Both the position numbers and the translations under genes were made by a program. Below, piece after piece: positions 52,440 through 63,200 of a DNA stretch of 64,000 nucleotides. The stretch is from Megamerina dolium (lineage: Eukaryota; Arthropoda; Insecta; Diptera; Megamerinidae): NCBI GenBank assembly GCA_963854835.1, contig OY978526.1, forward strand, positions 22,660,334 to 22,724,333. Direction: 5' to 3'. The stretch's first letter is position 1; each line of letters starts with the position of its first letter. A model generated the notes under the pieces. It ran no database searches and was not told the DNA's origin. It was given only the letters and a program-made list of their open reading frames with translations.

Positions 52440-53490
52440 TTGTATAATCATGTCTAGTTTCTTGCCACAAAAAGAGCATATGCGGGAAACTCTACTTTTT
52501 TGCTTCAATTTGAAGAAATCTGCTGCTGAGTTGCATCGAATGCTTCTGGAGGCAGTGTGGTAGTGCGCTATCAGAAACCACTTGAAGAGACTGGTTTCGT
52601 CGGTTCAAAGAAGGCCATTTTGATTTGAGTGACAAGAAGCGTGATAATACACCCACAAAAGTTGAGGACCATGATTTGCAGGCACTTTTGGATGAGGACG
52701 ACACCCAATCGCAAAAAATGCTTGCCAAACAATTAGGTGTTACTCAACAAGCCATTTCGATACGTTTACGAGCCATAGGGAAGGTTCAACAATTTGGAAA
52801 ATAAGTATCCCATGAATTGAACGGTAGGCAGATGGAGCGATGCCAAAACACATGCGAAATCTTGCTTGCTAGACAAAAAAGAAAGTCGTTCCTGCATCTT
52901 GTGGTGACTTGCGATGCAAAGTGGATATACTTTGAGAATCGTAAACGAAAAAAATCGTGGGTCGATCCCGGCCAACCAGCAACTTCTTCTCCAAGACCAA
53001 ATCGCTTTGGACGCAAGACGATGCTGTGCGTTTGGTGTGATCAGCAGAGTGTCATCTACTACCAGCTGTTGAAACCTGGTGAAACTGTCAATGCTCACGG
53101 CTACCACCAACAACTAGTGAAATTGCGCCATACTTTGGGTGAAAAAAAGGCCTGGTTATGAACAAAGACATGAGAAGCTGATTTCTCTCTACGAAAACGC
53201 CCCATCGCACACGTCAAAACTGGTCCAAAACTACTTGGACACACTCAATTGGAAGGTGCTACCTCCTCCCGCTTATTCACCAGACCTGGCCCTTTCTGGC
53301 TATCATCTGCTTTTGTCGATGGGTCACGCGCTCGCCGAACAGCACTTCGATTCGTACGAAGTCGTCGGCTTGACGAGTGGTTTGCCTCGAAAAAATGAGG
53401 AATTCTCTTGGCATGGTATACACAAATTGCCCGGGAAATGGGAAAAATGTATAGCTAATGAGGGCAAATACTTTGAATAAATTAATTTAC
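52440..53490 (+). mobile_element. Mariner relic with almost full-length transposase
   Basis: Readable across changing frames: LLFCFNLKKSAAELHRMLLE, then FDLSDKKRDNTPTKVEDHDL, QALLDEDDTQSQKMLAKQL, GVTQQAISIRLRAIGKV, then 52817 onwards LARQKRKSFLHLVVTCDAKW (D of CDAKW is the first catalytic Asp) and PGQPATSSPRPN. 53139-53480 reads LISLYENAPSHTSK (family has HDNA; Asp is Glu) and AYSPDLALSGYHL (family has PSDYHL; Asp is Gly). Two of three catalytic residues are therefore lost, with at least three frameshifts. TIRs were not resolved; the end is probably just past the ttgtacacctggtaaa segment near 53510. Confidence 0.78.
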
Positions 53491-55324
53491 CAAAAAACAG
53501 CGGTTTTAAGCTTGTACACCTGGTAAACTTAATTTTAGTAAACCCCATATGCTCTTCTCTGAATAAAAAATTTATTTAAAAAAAATTTATTTAAAAAATT
53601 AATCTTTTTGTATGAATGAAAATATATATTTATCAAAATTACTTAGAATTAATGACAGTTTTATTTTTTTGCAATACAAATTGTCAATATAAACCAATAA
53701 TTTTTTGACCTTTTGAATATTTAAAAAAATGCCATTCTGTGATGCACATTTCAAAAATGTTTGCTATTTATGGTTTGTTGGGTATGCAATTTATAGAATA
53801 TTACAGTTTGAAGAGCATTGTAGAAGCAAAAAAAATTCTTGTTTTCCCACTATGCATACGTTCATACACACACACACACACACGTGATGCATCAGCTGAC
53901 AAACAAACGACTAGAGCAAAACAGAAATCGAATAAACGTCAAACTAATAAAAAGATATTGTGAAAAAAACGCTTACCAATCCACAATTTCATATCTATGT
54001 GAAATAGCTATTATAAAATAAGTTACATAATAAGCTAAAAACGCATCAATATTACGAAGCAGAAGAGGGCGAACAACAACAATGCTATTAAAGAGCAAAA
54101 TATACGAAAAAAAAACATACACACACACACTCGCAAGCTCCGCTATTGATGATAAATAAATAATGTGCATGTTAAAAGAAGAAACGTACAAGAAGCAAAG
54201 TAATGTGAGTAAAATAACAATCACGACTAATAATAACAGTAAAAGAAAGTAACCGAGTATTTTTTTTCTCTCTTTTTTTGGTTAAACACTGTTTCATAGG
54301 GCCAAAAACGAATATGAAAGTAAAACACCAACCCATACATGCATGCAGCACTCAAGTCTGTGTAAGTAAACATGAAAAAAAAAGCGAAATACTTGCAGAA
54401 GCAATCATAAACTTGCAACAATCTGTTGCTTGCTGACTGCCATTTATGTTTTCGCCTGCCCCTCATAAAACGTGCAACAAGCGGCTAGCAACTTTTATGT
54501 CAACCTTTTTCACGACTTGGATCCCTACACTTCTTAAAGGTAAATACGAAATTATTGCATTTCTTTGAAACCTATTTTTTCCAGTTACATCTAGCTTGTC
54601 TTTTTTCTTTTCTTTTTTTAGCTTATTTCATTTTTCACTTTTTACGCTCAATGCACAAAAAAGAAGCAATCACATACAAGCAAACATACTCGCATGTATA
54701 GGAAAGCATTCCGAAATTACGTGAAAAAATCAACTGTAGTAGTTGTAGCCAGCAGCAGCAGTAGCAGCAGCAACAAAACAACAACAAATAATAGCAGCAG
54801 TAATTTCATTAATTTCACTTTCATTTTCGTTTGTAACGCAGCAGCGAAATTCAAGCGTCTGCGGAACAGCCACGCCGCAGCCGTTGCAGCTGCTTGCCTT
54901 GCCATTGTCACCATCGCAAAACACTAGTTTACCAGCCAATGCACTTTGTTTAATGCGCACGAGAGGAAGCGCAATGAGCGCAATGTGGAAGTTGAAGATG
55001 ACAAACACCAATTGCCATTGCTCCTGCCACTTGCCATTTACCACACAACTTGATTGCATACCCAAACTAATTGAAAACTAAAAGTGTTTACTTGTTTTTC
55101 CATTTTTTTTTTTTTGCTCTCTTATAAAAAATTGTTGTTGATACAACTTTGTAGTGATATAATATAGATTTTAATGTTGCATCTTATGGAATATGGAATT
55201 TTTCTAGAAATTTTATAATTGGAATACGAATTATTTTGAAACCAGAAAAACGACTACTTCGACCTTGTTCAAATATTTTTTATTTTTTTGAGTTGATATT
55301 TATATAATTTTGTGGCAAACTTAC
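53491..55324. other. AT-rich stretch at the 5' end of the candidate qless intron
   Basis: CA run 53869-53882, A run 54109-54116, AGC run 54751-54776. Frames near 54694-55081 translate repeats and GC-richer but unrecognised sequence. No further exon seen. Confidence 0.45.
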
Positions 55325-55591
55325 CGCTATGTGAACAAAGTAATCCTTCTTAGAAACAGCAGCTAACAATACACCTTTAAGTCCATGAAAGTTTCGCTGA
55401 GATAGAACGGAAGTGCCTGTTGGCTTTGCAGTCACAACGGCAGTAACAGGAGCGCGTAAGGACGATGAGTACAAAAATCTGCCGAGTCTATAATTTAAAA
55501 CCAACTGACACAGAAATGCGTGTGTCTGCTGGCGATGAGCACCATTAATTACGCACAGGCCACGACGACCGGAAGTACTTAAACATGCCAT
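55325..55591 (-). CDS. qless: Candidate qless coding exon 1 (mitochondrial presequence)
   Basis: ATG at 55591 opens 89 codons ending at a gtaagt donor (55319-55324), in phase 0. The product is rich in Arg, Ser, Leu and Ala with almost no acids (MACLSTSGRRGLCVINGAHR, then LNYRLGRFLYSSSLRAP), as expected of a mitochondrial targeting presequence. No complete domain is present, so it must be spliced to something. The next minus-strand host exon to the left with a matching phase is 3424-3630, part of a mitochondrial enzyme. The base frame is clearly non-repetitive and less AT-rich than its surroundings. Evidence for exon is good; linkage to qless is an inference. Confidence 0.68.
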
Positions 55592-55907
55592 ATTTTCAAA
55601 TTTTGTTAGGATATAGGTAATTGCAAAAAAAAATTGTATTTCTTTTTATCGTTGAATGCTATAAATGTCGCACACTTTTAAAAGGTTTTTTGATTTTTTG
55701 ATCGATTTTAAACGTTTTCCAACGTCATTTGTGTTTTTTTCAATTAAATTTTTATAAGCGTTTCTTTTCTTCTTTCAGTAAAAATAAGAAATAAACCAAC
55801 TAGCATATGAAAAAAAATAATTTCTTTTCTATTGTTTTATTAAATAGTATTTCCGAAAGGATACCCGGCAACTGTTTTCGATTACGGACTCAAGATCCTT
55901 TGGCGTA

Positions 55908-56336
55908 TGTTGAAGCACCAAAATCGGTTAAGACTTTATTTAACACACAGACACGGAACGAACGAAGAAAAGCTTGCGTCTGGCTTCAGCAGCTCCAACT
56001 AAATGTCTGTCACAGTAACAACACCACAAACTAACAGTCGTCTTGTCAAACCATGTACATGACTTGGAACGCAGCTCAAAGCAAAACTTGTTCGGTATTC
56101 AAAAGTCGCTGTCTGCAGTTGCGCACTTACTGGCCGACGACCACTTAGCCGTGTGGTGAATATGTATATAGACCACTTTTTGAATCGTGGTGAGTTTTCG
56201 ATGGCCGTCGTTTTCCACGATTCGATCACTGCAATATGCACACTTCAAACTAATACACGCGTAATATAACTATTCGCGCGTTTTGATTCCATCTCCACTT
56301 AAGAGACTCTAGCCAACATCTTTTTATACTATTACA
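55908..56336 (-). mobile_element. Possible LTR or promoter-like block upstream of qless exon 1
   Basis: A less AT-rich block with, on the minus strand, AGTATAAAAA (56321-56330), a gtaagt donor-like site (complement of 56125-56130), an AATAAA signal (complement of 55935-55940) and a ...TTCAACA end at 55908. TATA box, poly(A) signal and TG...CA-like ends within ~430 bp suggest an old LTR. Against this, almost no U3 precedes the TATA box and no target duplication was found. The alternative is the native qless promoter with a 5' noncoding exon. Confidence 0.35.
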
Positions 56337-56853
56337 GCTGTTCTCTTTGGAGAAGATTATTTTGACCCTGAAATCTGTTTATACTAAATTAAGCCTCCAA
56401 GTTATCTGCATAACCAAACATTACGCAACCCTATTTCCTGTTTGATTCATCATAATTACAAATATTTTCACTGATTATGTATTTTACTGATTAGCAAATT
56501 TATTTACGGTAATTTTCTAATACATGAATAATTCTATTTATCCCTTTTTTTTTTCTTAAACGTATTGCTTAACAGCAGCACCGATAGTGAAATTTTTATT
56601 TTGACATTTCCTCATTTCATTAGAAATTCTCTTCTTTCACAACCTCACTCGGTTGTATTGCCAACGATGTTTTTGGCATATTTCAAAATTCTACAATACA
56701 TTATCACTATGCATTTAAAGAGTATTTTTAAAATTTAAATAACCTATTATCACTATACTAATAGTAGAAATATCAAAATCATTGAGTAGTTAAAAAATGT
56801 TCCTAATTATATTTGTTTGTTGCGCCTAGTTGGTAATACATTCAACCAGGTGA

Positions 56854-56863
56854 AACAGCTGTT
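56854..56863 (+). promoter_or_regulatory. Core-promoter motif AWCAGCTGWT upstream of mRpL32
   Basis: AACAGCTGTT is an exact match to the fly core-promoter E-box motif (AWCAGCTGWT, Ohler motif 5). It lies 88 bp upstream of the chosen mRpL32 start. Confidence 0.45.
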
Positions 56864-56950
56864 CAACATTTACATGAGTGTGGTTAGAAATTCTCATACG
56901 CGGCGATTGTGTATTATTTTTGGCGATTAAAGCAATTTTTATTTATGAAA

Positions 56951-57683
56951 ATGTCGCGAAATTTCGTATGGCGCGTGTCACAATTCCTCAATTACATTGA
57001 GTATTCGTTGTTTGGCAAGGGTGGCCCACCACAAGGTATTTTAAGTAAATATCGGGAAATACATTTGTATAACTTTCAATATTCTTTCACATACTTCACC
57101 ATGTAGCAGCATTTGCTGTACTCGGCTTGCCTAGCTGTAATGAAAACACATCAAAAAGTAATACGTTCAGCATCAAGGATTTAATTGGCGATGGTATCTT
57201 ATGGGCTGTCCCCAAGCATCGTCGCACGGTTGAGAAGCGTTTAAATAGAAAGTTTGGTCATCCCGATTATGTTTGGAAACCGTTGAAGTTGAAATCTAAT
57301 CTACGCACCTGTAATCAATGTGGACACGATCATGAAGTGGGCGTTTTATGTCGTAAGTTTACAAGTTGTAGTATCATATTTCGACTTTCTAATGATTCTA
57401 TTTTTCATTTGTGATAAAAGCACATTGCTACAATAAAATACGTCAAGAAACAGAGCTGATGCAAGACAAAATTCAAGAGGAATTGGGTTTGCAGCCCGTT
57501 GAGCAGGATGTCATTGTGTTATATGAAGGCGAGAAAGGCAATCAACGAACTGAATCTTTGAATGGCAAGCGTATCGTGGAAATGCAAAAACCACGACCCA
57601 TGTGGTTTACAAAGAATCTAATGCAGAAAACCACACAACAACCTACCGATACCAAAGAAGTCAAACCTTCTGATCTTGGCTAA
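56951..57683 (+). CDS. mRpL32: Mitochondrial ribosomal protein bL32m, three exons
   Basis: Join 56951-57035, 57107-57352, 57421-57683, giving 197 aa. Donors are gtattt and gtaagt, acceptors tag/cag and aag; both introns are phase 1 and short (71 and 68 bp). A known large-subunit mitoribosome protein. Residues 1-28 are a basic presequence; WAVPKHRRTVEKR (61-73) is the conserved bL32 segment; Cys97/Cys100 and Cys110/Cys113 form the zinc-binding CxxC pair (TCNQCGHDH then VLCPHCYNKI). ATG 56951 is preferred to the in-frame ATG 56945 two codons upstream; either is possible. The second acceptor could be 57110 instead of 57107, removing one Ala. AATAAA overlaps follow near 57715-57726. It converges with Mtfmt, 58 bp between stops. 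Confidence 0.93.
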
Positions 57684-57741
57684 GCAATAACTGTCCCTAA
57701 TAAGCAAAGCTGTTTAAATAAAATAAATATTATACAATATT

Positions 57742-59065
57742 CTAATTTTCGAAACAATTTATTTTACAATTTTTAAGAAATCCATTATTGAAATCCATAG
57801 CACTCATTACCTTTTTACCCTCAATACGCAAACGATATATGTCTATAAAAGTATTATGCGCACATTGCACTGATAGGCATTTCTTTTCGCGATTATATAC
57901 GAAAGAACCTGGACTAGCTTGTTTTATAGTTGATTTATCTTCTGTTATCGTGGCAGGTAATCTTACTTCAATCAGCTGTATAATCTTTTTTTGAAATTTG
58001 GTGTTTACATTTTTGAAACCATACAAAGCGCGATAGCGATTATACAATTGCTGAGCATTCATTACGGACCAATTTACCTCAGCGATGTCATTTGTTATTT
58101 TTGGAGCTAAAATGAAGTCATATTTATATATTTCGATTAACGATTATTATACAAGCCATAATATTACCATAAGTCACTCCATTACAATCTTGTTTCTTGG
58201 CGTTGTGAAGGCTTTTCGGAAAATTTTCTATTACTTTTATCAGCAAATCGGCTCCCTCGTCAGCCAACTTGTCATGTAAACTGGGCATTAGAATATTTTC
58301 CTGTATAGGTATTTCTCGTTGAGCCAAAATCTATTATTAATATTATGTTACAAATATTATTAACAATTTACGCATTCATATTAAATCTTACTCACATCAC
58401 CAATATCAAAGTGCTTCGGTTCGAGTTTCATAATTGAAACACCGGTGCATGCATCACCGTGCATCAGTGCATATATAATTGGAGCAGCACCTCTCCAGCG
58501 TGGTAGTAAACTTGCATGCACATTAATCATACCTCTGTGAATTACATAAATCAACTAGTGAATATAATCCATAAAATGTTCCTGCTTACAACCGAAATGT
58601 GTTTATGATATTTTCAGGTATCAAATGTCCAAAGGAAACTACAACTCCCAAATCATAATTGTGACATTCTTCTCCTGATATAGGCCATCGGTAAATTGGT
58701 AATCCATGCTGTTCCGCATATAACCGCACACAATTGGCGGGACTTTTGAAAGATGTGACCGCACCCAAGCGCGAAGAAGCTGCATTGCTGTTTATAATTT
58801 CGAAATCAATACAAATTTATATTTTATCGAATAAATTGTACACATTTTATATAGCAAACCTATAATTATGAAGTGCTTTCAAGCTGGGTAGAGAAAATTT
58901 ATCTGTACCAAAAAACAATACTTTCAACTGTGGTGCTTGCTCGTCACTGCACTGCTTTGCTGTATGTAATGATTTACGTTGGTTTTGTACCATCGACAAT
59001 ACTTGAAGACTTAATTTTCTTTTATATTTGTAAAAATTCATAAATAACCTATTCTCTATAAACAT
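57742..59065 (-). CDS. Mtfmt: Mitochondrial methionyl-tRNA formyltransferase, five exons
   Basis: Minus strand: 59065-58860, 58787-58593, 58534-58396, 58330-58168, 58106-57742; 355 aa. All joins preserve frame and give family sequence, for example [49 protein letters not shown] and GVTY|APKI. The enzyme formylates initiator Met-tRNA with 10-formyl-tetrahydrofolate in the mitochondrial matrix. Residues 1-45 form a basic presequence; [12 protein letters not shown] begins the formyltransferase domain. The catalytic trio corresponds to Asn138, His140 (INVH) and Asp177 (FDIGD). SLLPRWRG is the family hallmark. The C-terminal domain (from APKI) binds tRNA. Introns are 61-73 bp. It is convergent with mRpL32 and head-to-head with spn-F. 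Confidence 0.93.
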
Positions 59066-59536
59066 TGTGCTGTGAAATAATATGAATTATATACTATAAT
59101 CAGCTGTTTCAAGGACACGCAGCTGAAATGTCATATACACCATAGGTTGTGTTCATTATATAAATGCTTCAGCTGATGGTAAAATGTATTTAAATTTATT
59201 TCAAAACACATATTGACTAAATTATAAACTGAGTTTCTTTTTAAATTACATAATTTATTTGTTTTACCTGTGTATAATGCTACTTCATTATTAGAATAAT
59301 AAATAATTTTTTTTTGCAGCCAACCACTAATGTGCACTTACCTTATAATCTGTCAATCTATGGATTGTCAAAATAAACAATTGATTTCACTACATTTTTG
59401 CGTTTTCATCAAAAAATTTTAATCGAATCGGGTTTTAGACAACTTAATTTTTCTTATTTGAGCAACGCAATTGCTGCGTAAAAAATTTTATTGGATTTAA
59501 AGATTATAACTAATTACTGGTAATTTTAGAGTTGTA
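59066..59536. promoter_or_regulatory. Shared intergenic region of Mtfmt and spn-F
   Basis: 471 bp separate the two divergent start codons. ATCAGCTGTT at 59099-59108 is an exact AWCAGCTGWT match, 34 bp upstream of the Mtfmt ATG. GCAGCTG at 59119 and TTCAGCTGAT at 59168-59177 (one mismatch) add a cluster of CAGCTG boxes. No TATA box is evident for either gene, consistent with housekeeping promoters. Confidence 0.5.
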
Positions 59537-60781
59537 ATGGAGCCCACGTCATATTCAGATCTACAACTTGCATCAAAGTATGCACTTCAGGTGGCATTGC
59601 AAACAATGAAAGAGCGTTGCATTTCTCTGCAAGGTCGCCTAACAAACGTCGAGGAACAAAATCTAAAGTTGCATAAATACATAGAAGGAAGCCAATTGCC
59701 AGCACCTAAAACAGATATTACCAGCAATGGGGCAAAAGAGGATGCAACGGAAAATTTCCAGTTACGTTTACAGTTAGCAGACTTGCAACGTCGGAAGAAC
59801 CAATTGCATGAACATATGAATATGGTGTCGAATGAAAATCGAAGGTTATGGTCACGTCTTTCCGAAATGGCCAAAGAACAAGACAAACCGTTGCCGTCAA
59901 AAGAGAATGACTGTACTCTAATAAATGATGAGGCAGAACCGACGACGCCACGTTCAGGTGGAAGTGCCAATCAAAACTTAATACGATCCAAGACTTTTAC
60001 TCAACACTCGCCAAATCCACATTTACGTCATAAATTGATGGCAAATGAGGAATGTACAGTAGATTTGGAGCAAAATGCTTTAGTTGCTACGAATACAGGT
60101 GCTGGAGAAGATAATGCAGAGCCCAATGAAACTGAGTTAGGTTTCACATTTGGCTTGAATATAGATGAAAATATTACAGGTGACAGTACCAATGAAATGG
60201 AATTCAATGTGGAAGCTAAAAAATGTTTAGATGGACTACAGGAGTTACGTCGCGAAGCTTTGAGACAACAACAGGATCTACACTCAACGTTAGCTGTACT
60301 AGAGAGCAGATGTGGTAGTAACATATGATATAATATGCTTGGAATGTAATTAATTTGTTTTATTTTTTCTGCCCCCCCCCCCCCCCCCCTCCAAATAGCT
60401 TTACAACCTTGTCCAGAATGTATGATGAAATCACAAAAGCCAGAAATGGCTGACAAAAGCCTCGAGACAGATGAAAGTCTTTCAGAAGTGAAATTCTACA
60501 ATAATAATCAATTAGTACAGAAAACAAATTACAACATTCAAAAATATGGCGACTCAACAGGAGAATCAGTCGCACCGCGCCTCAATATTTTACAGGAAAA
60601 GATACAAGCCGATGCAATGGATAAAACTTGTCCTATGTGTGGCAAAATATTCAGTAGTCTTGTGACTTTCAATGCTTTTGAACAACATGTAGAAACGCAT
60701 TTCATTGATGACTCGTCTGATATTGAGGGTAGCATGGAACGCAATTTCGAATTTATATCACACACAGTGGGAGATTTTTGA
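59537..60781 (+). CDS. spn-F: Spindle-F homologue: coiled coil plus C-terminal zinc finger
   Basis: Join 59537-60314 and 60399-60781; 386 aa, slightly longer than the ~364-aa Drosophila protein. Known role: partner of the IKK-related kinase Ik2 and dynein light chain, organising microtubules and actin in oocyte and bristle. Residues 8-28 (LASKYALQVALQTMKERC) are the strongly conserved opening. Heptad-like coiled coil covers roughly 15-120. A low-complexity acidic linker follows. The end has Cys337, Cys340, His356 and His360 (C-x2-C-x15-H-x3-H), like the CALCOCO/TAX1BP1-type finger. Donor g|gtagta; acceptor aaatag; phase 1. The 84-bp intron contains 18 consecutive C. Start ATG has no competing upstream in-frame ATG nearby. 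Confidence 0.87.
60372..60389 (+). repeat. Poly-C tract in the spn-F intron
   Basis: Eighteen C in a row, ending 9 bp before the acceptor AG. It takes the place of a mixed polypyrimidine tract. Length may vary between individuals or be misread in assembly. Confidence 0.9.
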
Positions 60782-61198
60782 CAAAATAAGAAAATATACT
60801 TTTCATCGGAATTGTGAATATTTAATTTTTTGTTTTTTTTTCGACATGCTATACCGATATATATATATGAAGGATATTTTCATTTATTTAGTGTTTTTAT
60901 AAAAATGATAAACTCTTCTATATAAAATGGTATTGCTTGTTTTTATAATGATACGCTATAGTATTTTATTCCTCCAACTACTGAATTATTAATAGTAATT
61001 AGATAATACAATAATAAATAAGTAATATGGTATATGTATGAAGTATGATATATAAATTTATTTGTATGGATTAGATATGTACGTATAGGTTAAGAAAAAT
61101 TAGACGTACAGTTTCAAATAAATAGCGAACATAGATATCTACATATAAATTATATTTGTTGAATTATTTTATTTTTATTTTTAAAGAACATTCTTATA
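60782..61198. other. spn-F 3' flank and AT-rich spacer
   Basis: AT-rich; AATAAA-type signals near 61014 and 61118. Nothing coding seen. Confidence 0.4.
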
Positions 61199-61498
61199 TT
61201 AATGATGTTGTAAATGGCATTGAGCAAAGTAGGTGCGAGGTGAATGGGTTTGGGTGGATACTAGCGAAGAATAGGTCAAAACTTTCCGCGTAAAAAGCAC
61301 GTTCATTTCTGGTATACGTGGTAGATTTATGGAAACACTAATATGTGTCTCACTGTGTAATAAATTATATTCTATATGACTATGATAGTCGTCACACCAT
61401 TCAAGTTTTTGGTTGTTATTGTTGTTGTAACTGCATTTTTTTCGCTGAGTTGATAATCCTTGACATGGAATGACCAATGTACGTCGTACGATCAAAAA
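61199..61498 (-). CDS. Probable terminal coding exon of an unidentified minus-strand gene
   Basis: A 99-codon open frame ends in TAA at 61199. Its upper edge has a good acceptor on the minus strand: a T-rich tract (ggttttttgttttatcgtag) then cacag just above 61498. It reads FLIVRRTLVIPCQGLSTQRK, then a five-Asn run, then KLEWCDDYHSHIEYNLLHSE and THISVSINLPRIPEMNVLFT. Composition is unlike transposon noise and is not a microsatellite translation. I do not recognise the protein. Upstream exons would lie to the right, perhaps including the open frame at 63796-64000. Confidence 0.4.
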   Translation of the reverse strand, partial: FLIVRRTLVIPCQGLSTQRKKCSYNNNNNQKLEWCDDYHSHIEYNLLHSETHISVSINLPRIPEMNVLFTRKVLTYSSLVSTQTHSPRTYFAQCHLQHH

Positions 61499-61544
61499 CT
61501 GTGCTACGATAAAACAAAAAACCCTTTAGGCAGGTCTAAAAGGA

Positions 61545-61911
61545 TTAAAAAATAAATAAAATAAATATGTGGCCACATAAAGCCCCAAAGGGCTCATTGG
61601 TCGAGCTTCTCTTCCATTACTGTTGTGCGTCTTAAATTTTGGACAATATTAGAAGGGACCTACTTATTTTAGCCGGTTCCGAACGGCAGAACACTTGTGA
61701 GATCACTTTTTCTGAGCTTTGTCACAGAGTTCTTTAAGAAGCTTTTTCATGGCAAGTTGTTACTGTTGGAAGAATTGCCAATTGCTTGCCGACAGGTGGG
61801 TACCGTTCGAAAGAAAAATCTTTTCGATATTAAATTTGTTATGCATCAGCCGGGGATTGAACCACGACCTACAGATCAGAATGCCAACACACTAACCACT
61901 GAGCTACGGCG
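61545..61911 (-). mobile_element. tRNA-derived SINE copy
   Basis: Full-length copy, head at the right (complement of taaccactgagctacgg), tail aaaaaataaataaaataaat at the left. Target duplication not clear. Outside the candidate qless intron, so the family is not confined to it. Confidence 0.85.
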
Positions 61912-62016
61912 CATTTTCAATTATAAAGCACAATTAACTGGATAAATTAACCTTAAGGGGATCTCTAAGCATTAGGCATGCTTGATAATTTTATCATCAA
62001 GTTATAAAAAAAAAAT

Positions 62017-62096
62017 TAATATGTGACCCCGAAGGGTTCTTTTGCCGAGCTTCTCTTCCATTACTGTTGTGCGTGTTAAATTTTCGACAGTATCTT
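62017..62096 (-). mobile_element. 3'-end fragment of the SINE
   Basis: Only about 80 bp of the tail-side body (atgtgaccccgaagggttct through ttaaattttcgacagtat). The head has been lost by truncation or later rearrangement. Confidence 0.65.
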
Positions 62097-62311
62097 TATA
62101 GGGAAAGTCCCAATTCTAGTAAGCAGCCATGGCATAGGTATGCCATGCAAAAAATATTCATTTGAAACGGGTAAAATTTGATCAATTGAATTTGATTAAT
62201 TGAATCGAAATTTTGAAGCCGATAGCTTCGCTGACCATGAAAAGAGCTTGTGAATGCGTGGATCTTTTTCTTATTAATATGTTATTTTACCGTGACAGCT
62301 CTTTCCCACTG

Positions 62312-62520
62312 TAATGGCTCAACTACCCATCGACGTAAAACCGTAGAACGTGTCAGCTGACACGATCTACCTTATAGGATTGTCGTATTAACGAAAACTC
62401 ACTATCGCATCACGGTGACTTACCCGTTGAACATAACGGAGGAAATCAAATGCAATTTTATACATTCTTACGTACGGCAAGTACGTACGAGCGCTACGTC
62501 GATGGTTAGTTGAACCATAA
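62312..62520. mobile_element. 209-bp MITE with ~24-bp terminal inverted repeats
   Basis: Left end TGGCTCAACTACCCATCGAC GTA (62315-62337) pairs with the complement of TACGTCGATGGTTAGTTGAA CCA (62495-62517) at all but two positions. A perfect 16-bp palindrome, CGTGTCAGCTGACACG, lies inside at 62348-62363. No coding sequence; target duplication not resolved. Confidence 0.7.
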
Positions 62521-62589
62521 ATCTTGACAGAAAGTCAGTATCATTATTCCGTGGAAATGCATTGACTTACATTTGAACAACGTTGGGAA

Positions 62590-63200
62590 ACAATGCAATC
62601 TTATTTCCAAAGTTAATGTTGTATAGCCCAAACAGTGCATTTATTGAAAAGGGGCTTTTTTCGTCTTTTCTGACGAAGCCCATTTTCATCTCGCCGGCTA
62701 TGCCTTAACAAGCAAAACTGCCCCACCTGGAAAACTCGCATGTAATCGTCGAAAAACCAATGAATCCTCATCAAGTGATAGTTTGGTGCGGATTTTGGCC
62801 CATTTTTCTCTGAAAATGCTAATGCAAACGCCGTTTCGGTCAACGGTGAACATTACAGAAGCATAACAAATGATTATTTGTGGCCGTAAATTGAAGACAT
62901 AGACTTGGACGATCTTTGGTTTCAGCAGAATATTGCGCTTTGCCACAATCGATCGTTTGTGGGCCAAGTTCGGTAATTGTGTTATCAATCGTTTCGCCAA
63001 TACCAATTGGTCACCTCGTAGCTGCGATTTGACGCTGTTAGACTACTTTTTGTATGATGGCGTGAAGGAACGATGTTATGCAAACAATCCTTGGTAACAA
63101 AACCGCCATCAAGGTCTTGGAAAACTGGGTTGACAGAATGCGCTACTGTTAAACCAGCCAGTGCAGTCACATGAATGAAGTCGTGTTCCATAAATAATAG
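62590..63200 (+). mobile_element. IS630/Tc1-like transposase remnant
   Basis: Plus-strand pieces in different frames: SDEAHFHLAGYA-like text near 62665, NSHVIVEKPMNPHQVIVWCG-like text near 62735, then VSVNGEHYRSITNDYLWP and IEDIDLDDLWFQQNIALCHN, ending with VTKPPSRSWKTGLTECATVK-type text matching the LKNWVDRMGYC end. It is the same superfamily as 31981-34060. Frameshifts make it inactive; TIRs not found. Confidence 0.65.

Noticed and set aside
54694..55065. GC-richer frames on both strands near 54.7-55.1 kb
   Set aside because: Poly-Ser/poly-Leu from AGC repeats and no splice-consistent conserved protein.
56909..56950. Upstream extension of mRpL32 from a GTG
   Set aside because: GTG is not used as a start in fly nuclear genes, and the first ATGs at 56945/56951 fit the family presequence length.
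59587..59970. Antisense frames within spn-F exon 1
   Set aside because: They are codon-shadow frames of a conserved coding exon.
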